A stretch of 64,000 bases of DNA from Desmodus rotundus (Eukaryota > Chordata > Mammalia > Chiroptera > Phyllostomidae). Shown one piece after another: positions 1-12,276 of this stretch. Location of the stretch: assembly GCF_022682495.2 (NCBI RefSeq), contig NC_071398.1, forward strand, positions 100,609,880 to 100,673,879, written 5' to 3'. How positions within the stretch are numbered: position 1 is the first letter of the stretch; every line of letters begins with the position of its first letter. A program made the position numbers and the translations under genes. The notes beneath the pieces were generated by a model, which had not been told where the DNA came from, did no database searches, and saw only the letters and a list, made by a program, of their open reading frames with translations.

Positions 1-811
1 GAAATGCTCCCTGGAATGGGGCCGAGAGTTCCGTGTCCCTGGAGGAGGGAGAGTCGAGCAGAGGACCGCTGATGGTCTTCTGGGTCCCGCTGTGTCCCCT
101 GTGAGCACTTGCCCCCTGGGCTGGGGCAGGCAGAAAGCAGAAACCCTGGCGAGGGTGGGGGGATTTCAGAGGAGGAGAATCCACACTTCCCTTTCCAGGG
201 TGCGGCTGGGGGAGGCTGCAGATTTGAGACGGAAGTCTGAGGCCAGGCTGTCGCCAGAGCAAGCCCTGACAGAGGCCGAGAGGCGTCTCAGGGAAGGGTG
301 TGAAGGTGGCCTTGCAAGGTGACGGGATTCAGGACATGCTGCCCCAAATGGGGTGCCTTGGCATATCGATTATTTCAAGCAGAAGCGTTGGGAAGTGGCA
401 GGTGGTCCTGCTTGTGTGGTGGAGCAGGTCACAGCCCCTCCTGGGAGAGGCACCCGGCCTGTGCTCAGGGGGAGGCAGCCCATGTGTCCCTGAGGCTGGA
501 AGGAGTTGGGGGGTGGGGGGTGCGGGGGCAGTATCCCACAAGGAGAAACTCTCTCCAAAGAATCATCTCCGCAGGGTGCTGGCCTCACTCACTTATTAGA
601 CGGGGCGGCGTGAGCCATAAAGAGAGCGTCGTAATGAAAATTCACTCCCTGAGGTGGGAGACACCGCACCGGTTATTGTTTGTTGGTGGTGAAGAAATAT
701 ATTGAATACCGCCTTGGCATCGTGGGTCTGGGTGTCCAGTGACCAGACAGCATCATCGAGAGCTATTTTTCAACCAGCGAATGTTCCAAGATGTGGTCAG
801 CTGGTCGGCAG
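1..811. other. Unannotated GC-rich sequence
   Basis: No gene or recognisable repeat was found. Short open frames occur on both strands but overlap each other and show no codon structure, start context or known domain. The last 200 bases (about 590-790) are less GC-rich and look unique; they could hold a regulatory element, but nothing specific supports that. Confidence 0.5.
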
Positions 812-1025
812 ATTTTCATTCATCTACCCATCCATTCATTCATCCATCCATTCATCTGTCCCTCCATTCATTCATTCACTCATTCATCCATTCACGCATG
901 CATTCAGCCACACATTCATCTACCACCCATTCACCCATTCATCTGTTCATTCATTCATTCACCCATTCATCCATTCACACAGTCATCCATCCATCCATTC
1001 ATTGGGTCGCACATTCATTGAATAA
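812..1025. repeat. Degenerate (ATTC/ATCC)n tetranucleotide repeat
   Basis: About 210 bases of CATT, CATC and CCAT units, interrupted by point changes. The repetitive peptides rich in His, Pro, Ser, Phe and Ile that it encodes in several frames are by-products of the repeat. An L2-like 3' end follows directly, and tetranucleotide tails of this sort are common at L2 3' ends. Confidence 0.9.
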
Positions 1026-1110
1026 ATGTGTACTGAGCTTCTTCCCTGAGCCCAGCACCAGGGTTCAAAGAGGAGCCGGACGTGGCCTGGTCGTTGGGAA
1101 AGTAACCACG
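1018..1110 (+). mobile_element. L2 LINE 3'-end fragment
   Basis: The segment resembles the L2 3' terminus: an 'aataaatgtgtactgagc' box (compare the usual 'aatatttattgagc'), then a 'cagcaccagggtt' stretch where L2 has its 'ggcactgttctaggtgctgggg' segment. It is short and diverged, so MIR3 is an alternative. Confidence 0.5.
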
Positions 1111-2572
1111 GTGCGGCCATTTCATGGGAGCTCAGAGAAAGAAGCACGTGATTCTTTTGGAAGCAGTTGCAAAGAATTTCATGGAGGAGTGAAGATTTGA
1201 AATTCTTATACATGTAGTTTTTATCTGCAAAACAAAGCAGACCACAAACAACCTCTTTTGATTCTACGTTTGGCCGACTCTTCCTTGAGAGCTAATGGCC
1301 TGGACAGTGTAGTCCGAACATGCTGAGCCCCACGTTGCGCCTCAGCTCCTCCTCGGTGGGGCTAGCCGAGGTCAGTATGGTCTTCGTCACCCTCTCCTTC
1401 CCTGACCGTCCTCTGACCCTTGACTCTGCCCACCATTCCCTTCTTACAGCCTCTCCTCCAGGGGCCTCCCCACAGCCCTCTCCTCTCAGTCCTCCCTGGT
1501 GTTCTCAGTTCCCGGAGCCCGGCCTGCTGCTTCTCCCACCCAGTACAGGGCTGGGGACACCAGGCCTCTGTCCTTTTCTTCTCACTTTGCATCCAGCGTT
1601 TTCGCAGCCTCAGTGAACACCTGTCACGAAGTCACGCACCTACATTTCTAGCCCATACTTGTCTTGTTTCCAGGACGATGCAACGAACCGCCCCCTGGAA
1701 ACCCGCATCAGGTTTCCTGCAAGAACCAGGGAGCAAAGACCTCTCAAACAGAGCTCAGCGTGATCTTCGTTCTTCTTGCAATCCCGCTTTCCTGGGTCTT
1801 GCCAGTCACTCACAGCCAATCCCCGAGTCACCCTGGGGACCATCCTGCCTTTCACGCTCTAAATCCAATCAGTCACCAGTCTAGCAAACTCCACGCACCT
1901 GTTTCCGCCGACCCGTTTTCTCCGTCCCCATCAGGCTCCGGTTTCCTGGTGGAAGGACGGCCGCGTCCTCCCCTCCACGTGCGCACTGCGCCTGGTTACA
2001 GTTACTGCTCTAAAAACGCCAACCTCAGCGTACGGGTCTGTGGCTGAAGCTCCCTCCAGTGTTCGGGTTTTCAAGATCACGACCTGGATGCCCCATATGT
2101 TCTGTGAGCCCTTCCCCGGCGCGGCCCTGCCTTCCTCTCGGGCTCACGTCTCGGCGCGCTGCCCCCCGCGTGGCGCTGAGAGCCTGTGTGGGCTTGCTGG
2201 GCTCTCCCACGGCTGCCCCACGAGCACGCACTTTGGCCCTTGCCCTCCTCTGCTCAGAATCACTCTGGTCTGACAGCATGTTCTCTCGTTGGCCTGGTGG
2301 GACGCCACCCCTGTTTACGGACCCGAATCCCAACAACGTCCCATTTTAGAGCGGAGTCCGCCGGCAGAGGGGGTCCAGAACCCTTGCGGCTTTCCTGCCC
2401 TCCTCTGCTTTCCCCTCTGCGGGCGTCTCTTCTGCCGTAAACTACTTCACATCGCTCATCACAGCCCACTGCCCCTCTCAGTGGGGCTGCACGAGACGTC
2501 CACGCACCGAGGCCCAGAACCTGTGCACGTGTCACCTCACGAGCCTTCGGGGAATCAACATGTTAATTAGCT
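1111..2572. other. Unannotated sequence, no gene recognised
   Basis: C/T-rich sequence (about 1,330-1,620) followed by GC-rich sequence (about 2,100-2,500). Overlapping open frames on both strands look spurious. Parts of 1,730-1,900 vaguely resemble an old interspersed repeat, but I could not assign a family. Confidence 0.4.
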
Positions 2573-2766
2573 GCCCTGGCCCGGTGGCTCAGGTGGTCCA
2601 AGCATCTCACACCCCAAGAGGTTCAGGTTTGACTCCGGGTCAGGGCACACACCTTGGTTGGGGGTTCAGTCTCTGGTCAGGACTCGTATGGGAGGCAGCT
2701 GATGGATGTTTCTCTCTCTCTCTCTCAAATCAATAAACATATGCTCAGTGAGGGTTAAAAATAAAT
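2573..2766 (+). mobile_element. VES SINE (bat tRNA-derived), + strand
   Basis: It begins 'gccctggc', followed by a Box A-like 'ggtggctcaggtgg', a degenerate Box B ('ggttcaggtttgactcc'), a 'gggtcagggcacacacctt' core, and a 'gatgtttctctctctc' segment ending in 'aaatcaataaacat'. This order is diagnostic of the VES family. No clear target-site duplication was found, and the copy is moderately diverged. Confidence 0.9.
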
Positions 2767-4714
2767 TGTTCATCAACTGATCTTAAAATAAGGAGATAAA
2801 ATGCTGGGTGACCCAAGTGGACCCAATGCCATCTCACAGGTCCTTCCAAGTAGCGGCAGGGGCAGAAAACTCAGAGAAGAGGTAATGGTGCAAGCAGGCT
2901 GGAGCGATTCCACGTGAAGCCTGAACACACCATCACCGGCCCTGACACAGGAAGGACCGAGAGCCAGGAGCGCAGGCACCGCCGGAGGCTGGGAAAGGCC
3001 AGGATGCGGGGGGCCGTGCTGGAGTCTCCAGAGGGAGCCTGGCCCCACCAGCACCCGGTGTCAGCCTGCTGAGAGGCGTTCCGCCGTCTGCTCCCCAGAA
3101 CCCTAGGATGCCGCTGTGTTGTTTTGAGCTGCTGGCTGTGGAGACGTTCGGGCGGCCCTGGAAAACCGGCGTGTGCCGCGTGACGCAAGCGCCTGGCGGG
3201 CTGTCCCTCGGTGGCTGGTGTCTGGCACGCAATTAATATTTAATATTCTGTGTTGAACAACCAAGTCTGAATCACGGCCACTGAGGGAATTTCGGGAGTT
3301 GGCGTCCCATCTGTGCCTGTGCAGAGCTTCGAAGCATAAAACTCCAATTATGTTGCAACCAGTTATAACATAATGGACTCGTGCGGCGTACTCAGAGCTT
3401 CCGAACGCGCCCTCTGGGAAGTGGGGGCCGTGGGGGGCTCGGAATGGAGGCAGGCCGGGTCGTTGTCGGAGCGCTGAGGGAGACGCGGCTGCCCCTGCCA
3501 CGCACAGGCCCTGACTCTGTGCCAGCAGGCGAGAGAGGCGCAGGCAGGAGGGGACAGAACACAAGGGGGCCCTGTGGTGGGGGCCCGCTTACCTGAGGGG
3601 GCCGGCAGACTGGTCCAGAGCAGATGGTCCAAAGGGCACAAGGGGCTGTCCCGCGGTGCTCACAGCAGCCACACGACCACAGTCCCAGCTGAGCAAACAC
3701 CCTGCCCTGCTCTGCCCCTCTGGGCTCAGGCCCCCTCCCTGGAGAGTAATAATGAAAACTAATGGGGGGGGAGCGGCCTTAGGGAGGGAGGAGGGGAGAA
3801 TAGGCCCCATGCCGCCCCTCCGAGTCTGGCCCCTCGGGTCCCGGCTGAGCCAGGGAAACAGAAGCGCCCATGCTGCCTCGTGTTGGACTGGGCAGCCTCA
3901 TTTCCCGGTCGGGGCTGCACTTGGCCACTTAAAGTGACCACAGCACCTGCAGCGGCCGCACTGACTGTGTTCGGTTGAAGTGACCGTCAATAAAAAGCCC
4001 AGGCACCAGAAAACCCAGGGCCCAGTGTGGGTCTCCCCAACCTGCAGGGCAGACACGTGGGGCCAGCCCACCCGGTGCACCTCGTTTTTTGCTTTGGTTG
4101 CAAAAGTCGTCATTATTTTTTCTTGATTTGTCATGTTGTTCTTTTCAAGTGACACTGAGGAAGCTTCAGAGAGCGCCAACAGGCTTTGCTTCATATGGGT
4201 CACATTTACAGTAAATATCCAGTGGAAAGCCACACCTCACGTGACGAGACCACAGTGCCGCCACCCCCCCCCCAGGACACGGGGGCCCGGCCACCAGCAT
4301 CACACGTGGGCTGAGCTGCTATGACATCACCCCTTTTCCAGAGCCTGGAACCAGACCGCATGCTGGGTTCCAGAGCAAAGCCCCCTTTGTTGTTATGACG
4401 ATTTAAACGCAAACAAAAGCCGGATTTCGGAGTGGCCTCATCTGGGTGCGTTCGGAACATAAATATGCAGGGAAACAGCCCTCCCCTGAGCACCTTTCTC
4501 TGTCACGTGACCGACACAGGTGACAGTTTTCTCCACGTTGGGCCCTAACAGCTTCGGTGCCAGCGGTGTAATGGCTGAGAGAGATGAGCTCCTGTCTTCA
4601 CCAGGGTCACAGCTAATAAGAGAGACTTAGGTTAAATAAGCAAAAAGCCTTAGGCATTTTGTTAAGTGCAAGAAGAGCAGAGTCCTTGAAAGCAAGAAGG
4701 AGAGGGGACAAATT
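2767..4714. other. Unannotated GC-rich sequence
   Basis: No gene or confident repeat. Around 3,219-3,262 a 'gtgtctggcacgcaatt' stretch weakly resembles the 3' part of MIR/L2. The stretch 4,090-4,230 is less GC-rich and could be unique conserved sequence. Short C and G runs occur near 4,264 and 3,762. Confidence 0.4.
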
Positions 4715-5280
4715 CTGATCAACATAAAAACCTTGTTAGAGCGGAGACCAGGCCCGGCTCCACAGGGCAGGGGTGTAAATTGGTACAATCGCTTTGGAAA
4801 GCAGTTTGGCCCAAATGTATGAGGAACAGTAAAAAAATTCTCAGGTGCTTTAACCTAATGACTCACTTGGAGAAATGTACGCTGAGAAAATGACTGGGGG
4901 CGGGACTAAAGACTTCTAAGCCAGCCTGTTTATTGCGGCATTATTTAAAGTAATGAACCACCGAGCAGGGACCGACTTTATACAGAAAGGGAGCAGTCGC
5001 GTAAATCAGGGTAAATCCATGCAGTGGAGAATCGGGACGTGTTCACAAAGCACACTCACGATCTGTTTAATTGGGACAGAGTTCTGTACATATACAGTGT
5101 AACTCTGATTTGAGAAACAAGAAGTTGAAAGATACACTGTATATTGATGATCTCTTGTGTGCCTGGCCCAGGATTATGGCAAATGATAGATGCATTTTAC
5201 TTGCTCTATTCTTTTCTGCATTTTCTACAATGAGAATGTATTCTTTCTACAAAAAGAAAATAAAAATTTAAAACATAAAA
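4715..5280 (+). mobile_element. L1M 3' UTR fragment, + strand
   Basis: The order matches old mammalian L1 3' ends: 'ggtgtaaattggtacaa' (4,770), a 'tttggaaagcagtttggc' box, a 'ttattgcggcattattta' box (4,929), an 'aaatccatgcagtggaga' box (5,013), then 'attctttctacaaaaagaaa' and an A-rich end near 5,275. Substitutions and small indels are numerous. Confidence 0.75.
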
Positions 5281-5954
5281 GAGGACTAAAAGACAATAAC
5301 TTTATATAAACCATGAGTACGTCTAGGTTGAATAATAAATCCTTGTTTTTACTTAAGTTTTCAATATTTCGGTTGTTTCCTAATTTTGTACAACGCATAT
5401 GCGCTATTCTGGGAACATCAACGACACCCACCCCGCAGGTTTCTGAGAAAAATAAAGTCAGAACCCGCACTGGACAGCCACCTCCGAACTCGGACGAGCC
5501 ATTTCGCCTCTCCGACTTTGAGTGCACGTTCGTAAAACAGGTGACTTAACATGTCTCAGTTTGGTTCATTTTGGGGGGAAATAACATTAGAAAAATTGCA
5601 TAAAATTGCCATAGAGGAAGTCGTCTCTGATTCTTTCTCGTTCTTCCTCCTGTCCCCTGCCGCCTCCCCCGACATCAGCTTTTCTTTATCAGAGGGAAAC
5701 ATTTTCAGGTGTAAAGTGGCACCTGCTTCGGTTTCAAACAACACCGTAAAGCCGCCAACATCCTGAGTGTCACGAGTGGCAGAACAAGTCGGTCAGGTAG
5801 AAACTCGGCAGGTTTACATCCCGTTGCTGGTTGACATTTTCGGCGACCACACATTAGTAGGATCCCAGTTCCAGTATTTCCTTTCCAGAGCCGAGCTGTG
5901 GCAAATGGGCCCAGCGACTGTTTCAACTGAGACGGAAGCACGATTTCACTTCTG
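5281..5954. other. Unannotated sequence
   Basis: AT-rich to about 5,400, then mixed composition. No recognised repeat, gene or RNA. Small open frames on both strands lack supporting features. Confidence 0.4.
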
Positions 5955-6122
5955 CCCCCCTGGCCGGTGGCAGCGGGCTGGAGCGTCATCCCGGACCAGA
6001 TGCCTGAAGTTGCGGGCTCGGTCCCTGGTTGGTGTTTCTCCCATCGATGTTCCCTGTCTGTCTGTCTCTCCCTTCCTCTCTCTCTGGAATCAGTGAGCAT
6101 ATCCTCAGGTGAGCGTTAAAAA
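5955..6122 (+). mobile_element. VES SINE, + strand, diverged and internally deleted
   Basis: A 'ccctggccggtgg' head is followed by a shortened core ('gttgcgggctcggtccctgg'), 'cccatcgatgttccc', a (TGTC)/(CT) tract and an 'aatcagtgagcatatcctca' tail. Part of the tRNA-like 5' region, including a recognisable Box B, is missing. Confidence 0.8.
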
Positions 6123-9100
6123 CTACTGCTCTACTTCTGTGACCGAGTCAGGGGCCTGAGATGCTGCCCTTTCCCAGTCCCTCCCACCCCCGTAAGACCA
6201 TCTCCGCTCCCGCAGCTGCTTCCCGTGCAGCCGGCCACGGCACGATGCAGAAACTGTGACCGTGGAGCCAAGATACCGGCAGCTCCCCGAGTTTTCACGC
6301 AGGCCTGCAGTTATTCGCGAGAGTCGAGTGCTCTTTCCCCCAAAGCGTTGCTGTCCATTCAGCTTAAATACCAGCTCGCTTTCAGTGGCGCCAGGGCTCG
6401 CGGAAAGGCTTTATGTGAGTGCCCTCGGGAAACCGGTTATTTCACGGTGCCCTACGGTGAATTCTTTACTAACATAAACCCCTGATACCGAAGGTGCCTT
6501 TTCCTACACGGGGTTTTCTTTGATGGACCGCTTCCGCGCTGATCCGAGCTGAGGGAATGACATCCTTTCGCAGGCCAGTGGGAGTTTCCAAGGAGAGGCT
6601 CTGCCCTCAGGTGTCAGCTCCTGGGCTTCCGTCTTCGTCCCCCTGGCACCTTCGAAGTGACAGGTGGGGCTGGGTGAGTGGGGACGGTCCGGTAACTGCC
6701 CGCAGGACCAGGGGACGAAGTGCTGTCCTGTCTTGGCTCCTGCTGCCCGAGGCTGGCGGGAGCTCTCTTCTGCGGGGACAGAGCCGGCACCTGTGTGTCA
6801 GCAGGAGAGCACCCGTGGGCGACAGGCTGAGCCCGCAGCCCGGAGCTCACACCCGCTAGTTCCACTCTGCCTGCTGGCCACCAACACCGTTTCCAGCGGA
6901 GATTTCTGAACAGCAGGGAGTCGTGCCCAGGATACACGGATGGGGAGCGCACAGTGGGACCAGCCGCTGCACGGGTGGAAGTGCATGTGAACTTGGACCC
7001 AGTGGAGGTCATGTGATATTATGGCGGTTCTGCTGTGTTCTAGCACACGTCACAGAGCACGCAGCGGTTGTTCTATGATGTTATGGTGCGTGTTGTGGGC
7101 GCACGGCAGTCATATAACATCACAGTATGTGTTACATGTTATTACATAATACAAGGGGGAAAGACTGACATCACGGGCCTGTGGAACCCCACTGACACCC
7201 ACGGCTCAGGCCCCCTGAAGCCGCGGCTGGACCAGCGCCGGGAGGCTGGCAGGAGAGAGGCGGGCGGTCTGTCGACGTGACCGGCTTGGGCTGGAGGATT
7301 CACAGGCCGTCCTCGTGCTCATTAGAAACCAGTTTGCTGAACAGTCCCTGGGGCCCCCGAGAGTGGAGCTGACATTTGCAAATGATAGGCTGAGGGGCTT
7401 TCCTCCCTTCGTGGGTCCCCTTTCTATTGTTCCTTCCCTCTGAGCTTTGCTTCTGGACGTGGGTAAATCTCCAGGAAATGCCCTTGTGTTTCCTGTTGTC
7501 TCATCTCATCAGCCTCTGCACGGGGGTGGGGGGGGCGGGGGGGGCGGCGAGGGAGGTGGGGAGGAGCAGAGAGAACCCGGCTGGAATGGCAGCCGCATGC
7601 AAATGCCTTTCCCAGGCAGCCACGCTGCATGGCCGCCAAACTGGGGGGCGCAATTCCTAGAAAATGGCAAAAGAGGACAAAAAAGAAAGAAAAAGTCACC
7701 TGAATAACCCATTCTTAATAGACTCACTTATCAAATGACAAGTGTACCTACCGTTCAGCTGTTCACGCCCTTCAGTAAATATTTATACGTTTTGCTAACG
7801 ACACTCACCGCCCGAGGCAGGCACTGCAGGTGTGTCTGTGTCTGCGTCACTTGTTACAGCTCCACCCAGATCTCCTGTCCTTTACGGACGGGTTCCCGTT
7901 GTAAATCTTCGTACTTAACCAGGCCGCTGGGCAGCCAACTCCCCCAGTGTGCTTCCATCAGGCGAGGCTGTCCCAGGCCTCGGCACACGTAGCGAGGGAC
8001 AGCCAGATGTCAGCCGATGACCGGATTCGCCCTGGGGACCGTTTAAAAATGCATATTCCTGGGAGTCACTCTTCTGAAGCTTTGCTTGGCTGGGCCTGGG
8101 GGCAGGTTCTGGTGCCCACGTCAGACTCGGTCGGTAAATGCAGTAGCTTCGCAGGCTTACAGAACTGTGCCGCGCGGTCACTGCAGCTTTCTGCAGGCTT
8201 TGGCGTGGGACAGAAAGTGAGATACAATAGCTCCCCCCTTACGTACGGGGGCACATGTTCCAAGGCAGACACAGGGTTCTGGGACGGGCTCGCGGGGCAG
8301 GGCCCGCTTAGAGAGAAGTCAGATGTTCACGGTCACGCAAACGGATGCAGAGCCGTGACACGTTCCTCAGACGGAGAGCCACAGACGAGGCTTGTGCCGT
8401 GATCGTGCACGGTGTGGAGGACGTGTCTGGAAGGATCCTGCGGCAGCGTTCCTGTGGGTGTGTTTGTGTGTGGGGGGGGTGCTGCCCTGGACGGCTTACT
8501 CGAGGACTTTGGACACACCTGTGGCAGATTCTGGACCGCGAGCCTTGGCGCTGACTCTTCCCCTGAGTTCGCTGGGCCATTTCGAGGTCGGGAGTGGCTC
8601 CCCTGGGCGTGGCTGTGTCTGCTGCCACCCCACCGGGTCCCTGGGAATTACTGACCCAGCCCCCAGAAGAGGAGCCCGTTCAGGCGCAGGAGCAGCGGGC
8701 ACTTCTCATCATCCAGTGCGTTACTGTACGTGGTGTGGGTCACATGAGCAAGTGAGCGAATCATATTTCAGGATTCCGAAAGGTGGTCGAGGAGGCCCTT
8801 TGAAGCTCTCTGTATGTGTGGGGGTGACGAAAAATTGCAGGAGGATTCCCACCCGACCACGTCCAATGAACGCTCTGGCCGTGGGTCTCAGCTGTCCCGC
8901 ACCCGTGGCCCCGGAGGCCCTGGACCAGAGCCGATCTCCACGTGGGTGTGGCGTTCCGAAGCAGTGACTGCGCGGCTCTTTCATCTCGCCGTTCTTTGCT
9001 TTCTGTTCGGCTTTCTCACGGTGTCGAGAGTTAAAATTCGGTCACTGAGGCGTCCAAACACCTGGCTCCAAGTGCCGCTGTCTGTCCTGCCATTTAAAAT

Positions 9101-9879
9101 GAGGACGAAGCATTTCAACCTCGAGTGCTGAACGCACACCGGGGCCGACAGCAGTGACATCTGTGGTATGAAGCTAGGTCGTGGGCAGGACGTGGGATCT
9201 GGGCCCAAACATGAGGTGGAGTTGCGCATCATTACTGGGACGCCTGTGACCGCAGGAGGAAACCGTGACAGGCCAGGCCAGCCGCAACCCTCCCGCCCGC
9301 CCCCGCCGGCAGTGGGTTCCCTGTGAGCGCTCCAGGAAAAAGCCCAGGTGTGCAGTGTTTGTGCATTTCCATCCCGTAAATTCTAATAACTGAGGTCGGT
9401 CGCACTGAGGGGAGTGGGGCAGAAACGCACACCGTCCCCTGTGGTCTGGTCCCGGCCAACTCCAGCCCAGCGCCCGCATGCCCCGCTAGGGCTCTGGCCT
9501 GGCACTGGGTGTGGGCTGCTCCGTGAAGGTCGTGACCTTGAGGGAGCCCGCGTTTTACACCGGAGGCAGAAATGGAAGGAGCTTTAGACAGTATTCCCTC
9601 TGGGGGCAGCAGGCCTTTCTTTGCCGAATAAGTTTGATTTTTCATCTCTAACATTCGATTTCCTCCACTCGGATGCACCTTCCCGTAGGGGGACTCTGTG
9701 TCCCCTGGTAAACGTCTGCTTCTTTGAGGACCAGGACCCAGAGCCCCAGCGCAGGGTCAGGAACACACGCCCAGAAAATTGCCGGGTGGGCTGGGGGGAC
9801 CACTCAGGCTCAGCTCCACGGCCCCCGCTGGGGACACAGCACTCACTGCGTCCTGGAAGATGGCCGCGTGTCCCGAGAA
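6123..9879. other. Largely unannotated GC-rich region with small repeat traces
   Basis: No gene recognised. A G-rich tract (7,523-7,565) has several G runs separated by one to three bases and could form G-quadruplexes. A weak L2/MIR-like 'ttcagtaaatatttatac' box lies at 7,772. Short inverted 'atgttatg'/'cataacat'-like words cluster at 7,010-7,150. A Tigger-like end at 8,224-8,285 is listed separately. Confidence 0.4.
8224..8285 (+). mobile_element. Possible Tigger/MER2-type DNA transposon end
   Basis: A 'ctccccccttacgtacgggg' stretch followed by 'gcacatgttccaaggcagac' resembles the terminal region of pogo/Tigger non-autonomous elements (C-rich end, a 'gggggatacgttccaagac'-like box). Only about 60 bases match and no second terminus was found. 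Confidence 0.35.
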
Positions 9880-10085
9880 CAGGGCTGGCAGCCTTTTTCT
9901 GCCAGGAGCCAGATCGTAATTATTTTAGAATTGACGAGCCATATGGTTTCAGCGACAACAACTCAAATCTGTCCTCGTGTTGCAAAAGCAGCCACGGCGA
10001 TCTGTGAGCCGAGGAGAGCGGCTGGGGCCCAGTCGAACTGGTATTTACAGAACCAGGTGGCAGACAGGGTGTGCCAGCCCCGCTG
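9880..10085 (+). mobile_element. hAT-Charlie-type non-autonomous DNA transposon
   Basis: About 206 bases with hAT-like ends: 'cagggctggcagcc' at the left and the inverted form 'gtgccagccccgctg' at the right. The interior follows a common eutherian Charlie-type MITE: 'ttttctgccaggagccagat', 'gagccatatggtttcagc', 'gcaaaagcagccacggcga', 'tggtatttacagaaccaggt'. An 8-bp target duplication is not evident. It has no coding capacity. Confidence 0.8.
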
Positions 10086-11279
10086 CGGAGTTATGGCTTC
10101 TCCTCTGGAGCTGGGCCGCCACTCTCCTCGGCGGCCTTCCCAGCGCCCGCGAGCCCAGCTGCTCTGGCAGGGTGGCCTGGGACGTGGGGGTATCCGCGTT
10201 CCCGTGCCCAGGGGCGCGGACGGGGCTTCTGGGAACCGGCAAGGCAGACCTCTGGGAAATGCGTCCCTGTGGAGACGGCTGGCCGGCTGCTGCAGGACAG
10301 CGGGGACCCAGCATCGTGGCCTGGTCAGCAAGCGGCCGGAGGGCGTCTTAGAGAAGTGGAGCCCCCCACCCCCGGGGCTTGTGCTGGTCTCAGTGACGGT
10401 CACTTTGAACGTCAGCTGGCTCAGCCTTCGTCCATAGGTATTCCTGCGGCCGCCCCAGGCACAGCCTCCACCGCAGACCCGAGGCCGCCACACCTGCGCC
10501 CACCTGCTGACTCGCTGTGTTTGGTTGTCTGGCGCTTCTGCGGGGGGTGGGGGTTCGCATGCGTTTGGAGCATGGCCTCGCTCTACTTCACTCCTGTGTC
10601 TCTGCCCGGGACTCCTCTGTCCCCGCTGTTCCAGCCGGTTCCTCTTGGGCCCCTCCCCCCGGGTCGGCTGTTCAGCGCTGCCCACGAGTCCTCGTGCGTC
10701 CTGTGGCGGGGTCACATCTCTTTCAGCGCCCAGTGCTCGGACAGGCACTCAGGTCCGTGTCCACTCGTCAGGGCTGCCGGGCGGTCGCTGCCCGTTTTCA
10801 GTTCTCACCGCGTTTCCAAACTTGTCCTCTTAGGAACCAAGCTTGGGGACGCCGGCGCGCGCAAAAACAGACCAGGGCCTTGCCTTCTTGGAGCTTGTGG
10901 TTCATTAGGAGACACAGGCAGTAGCGACAAGCCCGGGTCGGTGTGTCTGAACCTTGAACTTCCGAGCTCCACGTAATACCGTCCTGGACGCTGCGTGTGG
11001 CCCGCAGGGAACGGAGCCTGACCACAAAGGCACAGTCAAGGGCTCTCTGAAAAAACAAATAACCCCGGTGCCTCTCGGTCACTTTACGGCATGACTTACG
11101 CTGTGAGGTAAGTAGGGAGAATTCGTTCGGTAAGGCCTGTGCTCAGCGCATCAAAGTAGGTTTATGGTGGCGTGTACGAGAAACAGAGTTTGTTGTGTTG
11201 TTGTTGTTAACTAATCATCGTACTACTTCGCACGCGCACAACCGGAAGCCTGCTCTTGCCCGCCCCGCGGGTGTGTCAC
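10086..11279. other. GC-rich unannotated sequence with overlapping spurious frames
   Basis: Two long overlapping open frames (10,071-10,976 + and 9,963-10,748 -) arise because the GC-rich sequence has few stop codons; they overlap the hAT element and show no domain. A short L2 piece is listed separately. A 'gttgttgtt' run occurs near 11,197. Confidence 0.5.
10862..10925 (+). mobile_element. L2 LINE fragment
   Basis: The stretch 'acagaccagggccttgcctt', then 'cttggagcttgtggttcatt' and 'aggagacacaggcag', follows the L2 3' region in which 'acaaggtccctgccctcat' precedes 'ggagcttacattctag' and 'gggagacagac'. Confidence 0.6.
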
Positions 11280-11540
11280 CTGGCTCAGTCCGAATCATCA
11301 TCACCGTCATCTTCATCAGCAGCAGCTTTACGGCGGTTTCCTGGGTACGAGGTGCTGTCCCCAACACGCCCCGTGGGTTGGTCCGTCTGCGCCTCACAGC
11401 AGCATGACAGGAGAGGGTCTGGCCGCCCAGCTTGCGTACCCGGCAACAGAAGCACAGAGAGAGGACATCTCAACCCGATGGCCAGGGAACAGCAGAAGCA
11501 GGTTTTGAACCGGGAACTCCGCTCAAGTCGGCCGTGATAA
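11280..11540 (+). mobile_element. MIR SINE, + strand
   Basis: MIR modules appear in order: an ATC-rich lead (11,290-11,325), 'tgggtacgaggtgctgtcc', a conserved-core-like stretch ('agaagcacagagagaggaca', compare 'gaggcacagagaggttaag'), and 'gcaggttttgaaccgggaac' (compare 'gagccgggattcgaaccca'). It is highly diverged but collinear. Confidence 0.7.
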
Positions 11541-11857
11541 TAAGCGTGTCATCACCGACTAGTTCCACGTTTTAGTCTGAGTTCTCGGGCAACCCCAGCC
11601 CCCCGTGGTGCTCCGAGCAAAGGAGAGGCACAGAAGAGGGAGCGGGATTGGTTTTCCCCGAGTCACCGTCCTGTGCGCATCCTGGCCTCATGTGTGGCCA
11701 CTGTCTCCAGCTCACAGCTTCGACACCTGCTGAGCAGGCTGCAGACAGGTTGTGGGAGGGCAGGACTGGAGGTAGAGCCAGGCAGCCTCATGTCGGCCCT
11801 GTGAGTGACAGGTGCTCACAGGCCCCGCTCAGCCCTCCAGCCTGGTGGCATCTCCCC

Positions 11858-11975
11858 AGTCACCACGGCATCATAAAACACCCTCTTAATGGGAAGCATG
11901 ACGAGCCTCCTTTAATCATCTTAATTGCTCACAGAGGCTCTGATTTCAGATTCCGCGGGTAAACACATGTATTTA
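11858..11975. promoter_or_regulatory. Candidate conserved non-coding element
   Basis: A repeat-free patch with a CpG content much lower than its flanks. It contains 'tttaatcatcttaattgctc' and a 'gtaaacacatgtattta' forkhead-like box. Regulatory function is an inference from composition only. Confidence 0.3.
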
Positions 11976-12276
11976 AAAACAAGGGAATAGACATGACCCA
12001 CGACAGCCAGGAGGCAGGGCATCTCCATGTGTGCAGACTCCTGCTCGCAAACGGCTAATTGAGACATCGCCTCCGCTGTGCGGCTCAGTTTTGACAGTGG
12101 CCCTGCCCCTTGTCACAAAATCAATGGTCTTCCTTCCCTGCCCTCCTTCTTCCATCTCAACTCTGACCGTCGGGCCCTCTTCCCGCTCAGAGTCTTCCTC
12201 AGGTCGTGGGGGTTAAGCGGTCTTTCCATAGCGCCCGGCCAGCCTGTCACAGGGCATCCAGCAGCTCTGGAAAATG

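Noticed and set aside
702..1200. Proteins with His/Pro/Ser/Phe/Ile repeats
   Set aside because: Translation of the (ATTC)n repeat in three frames.
10071..10976. 301-codon + frame and a 261-codon - frame (9,963-10,748)
   Set aside because: They overlap each other and the hAT element and show no recognisable domain.
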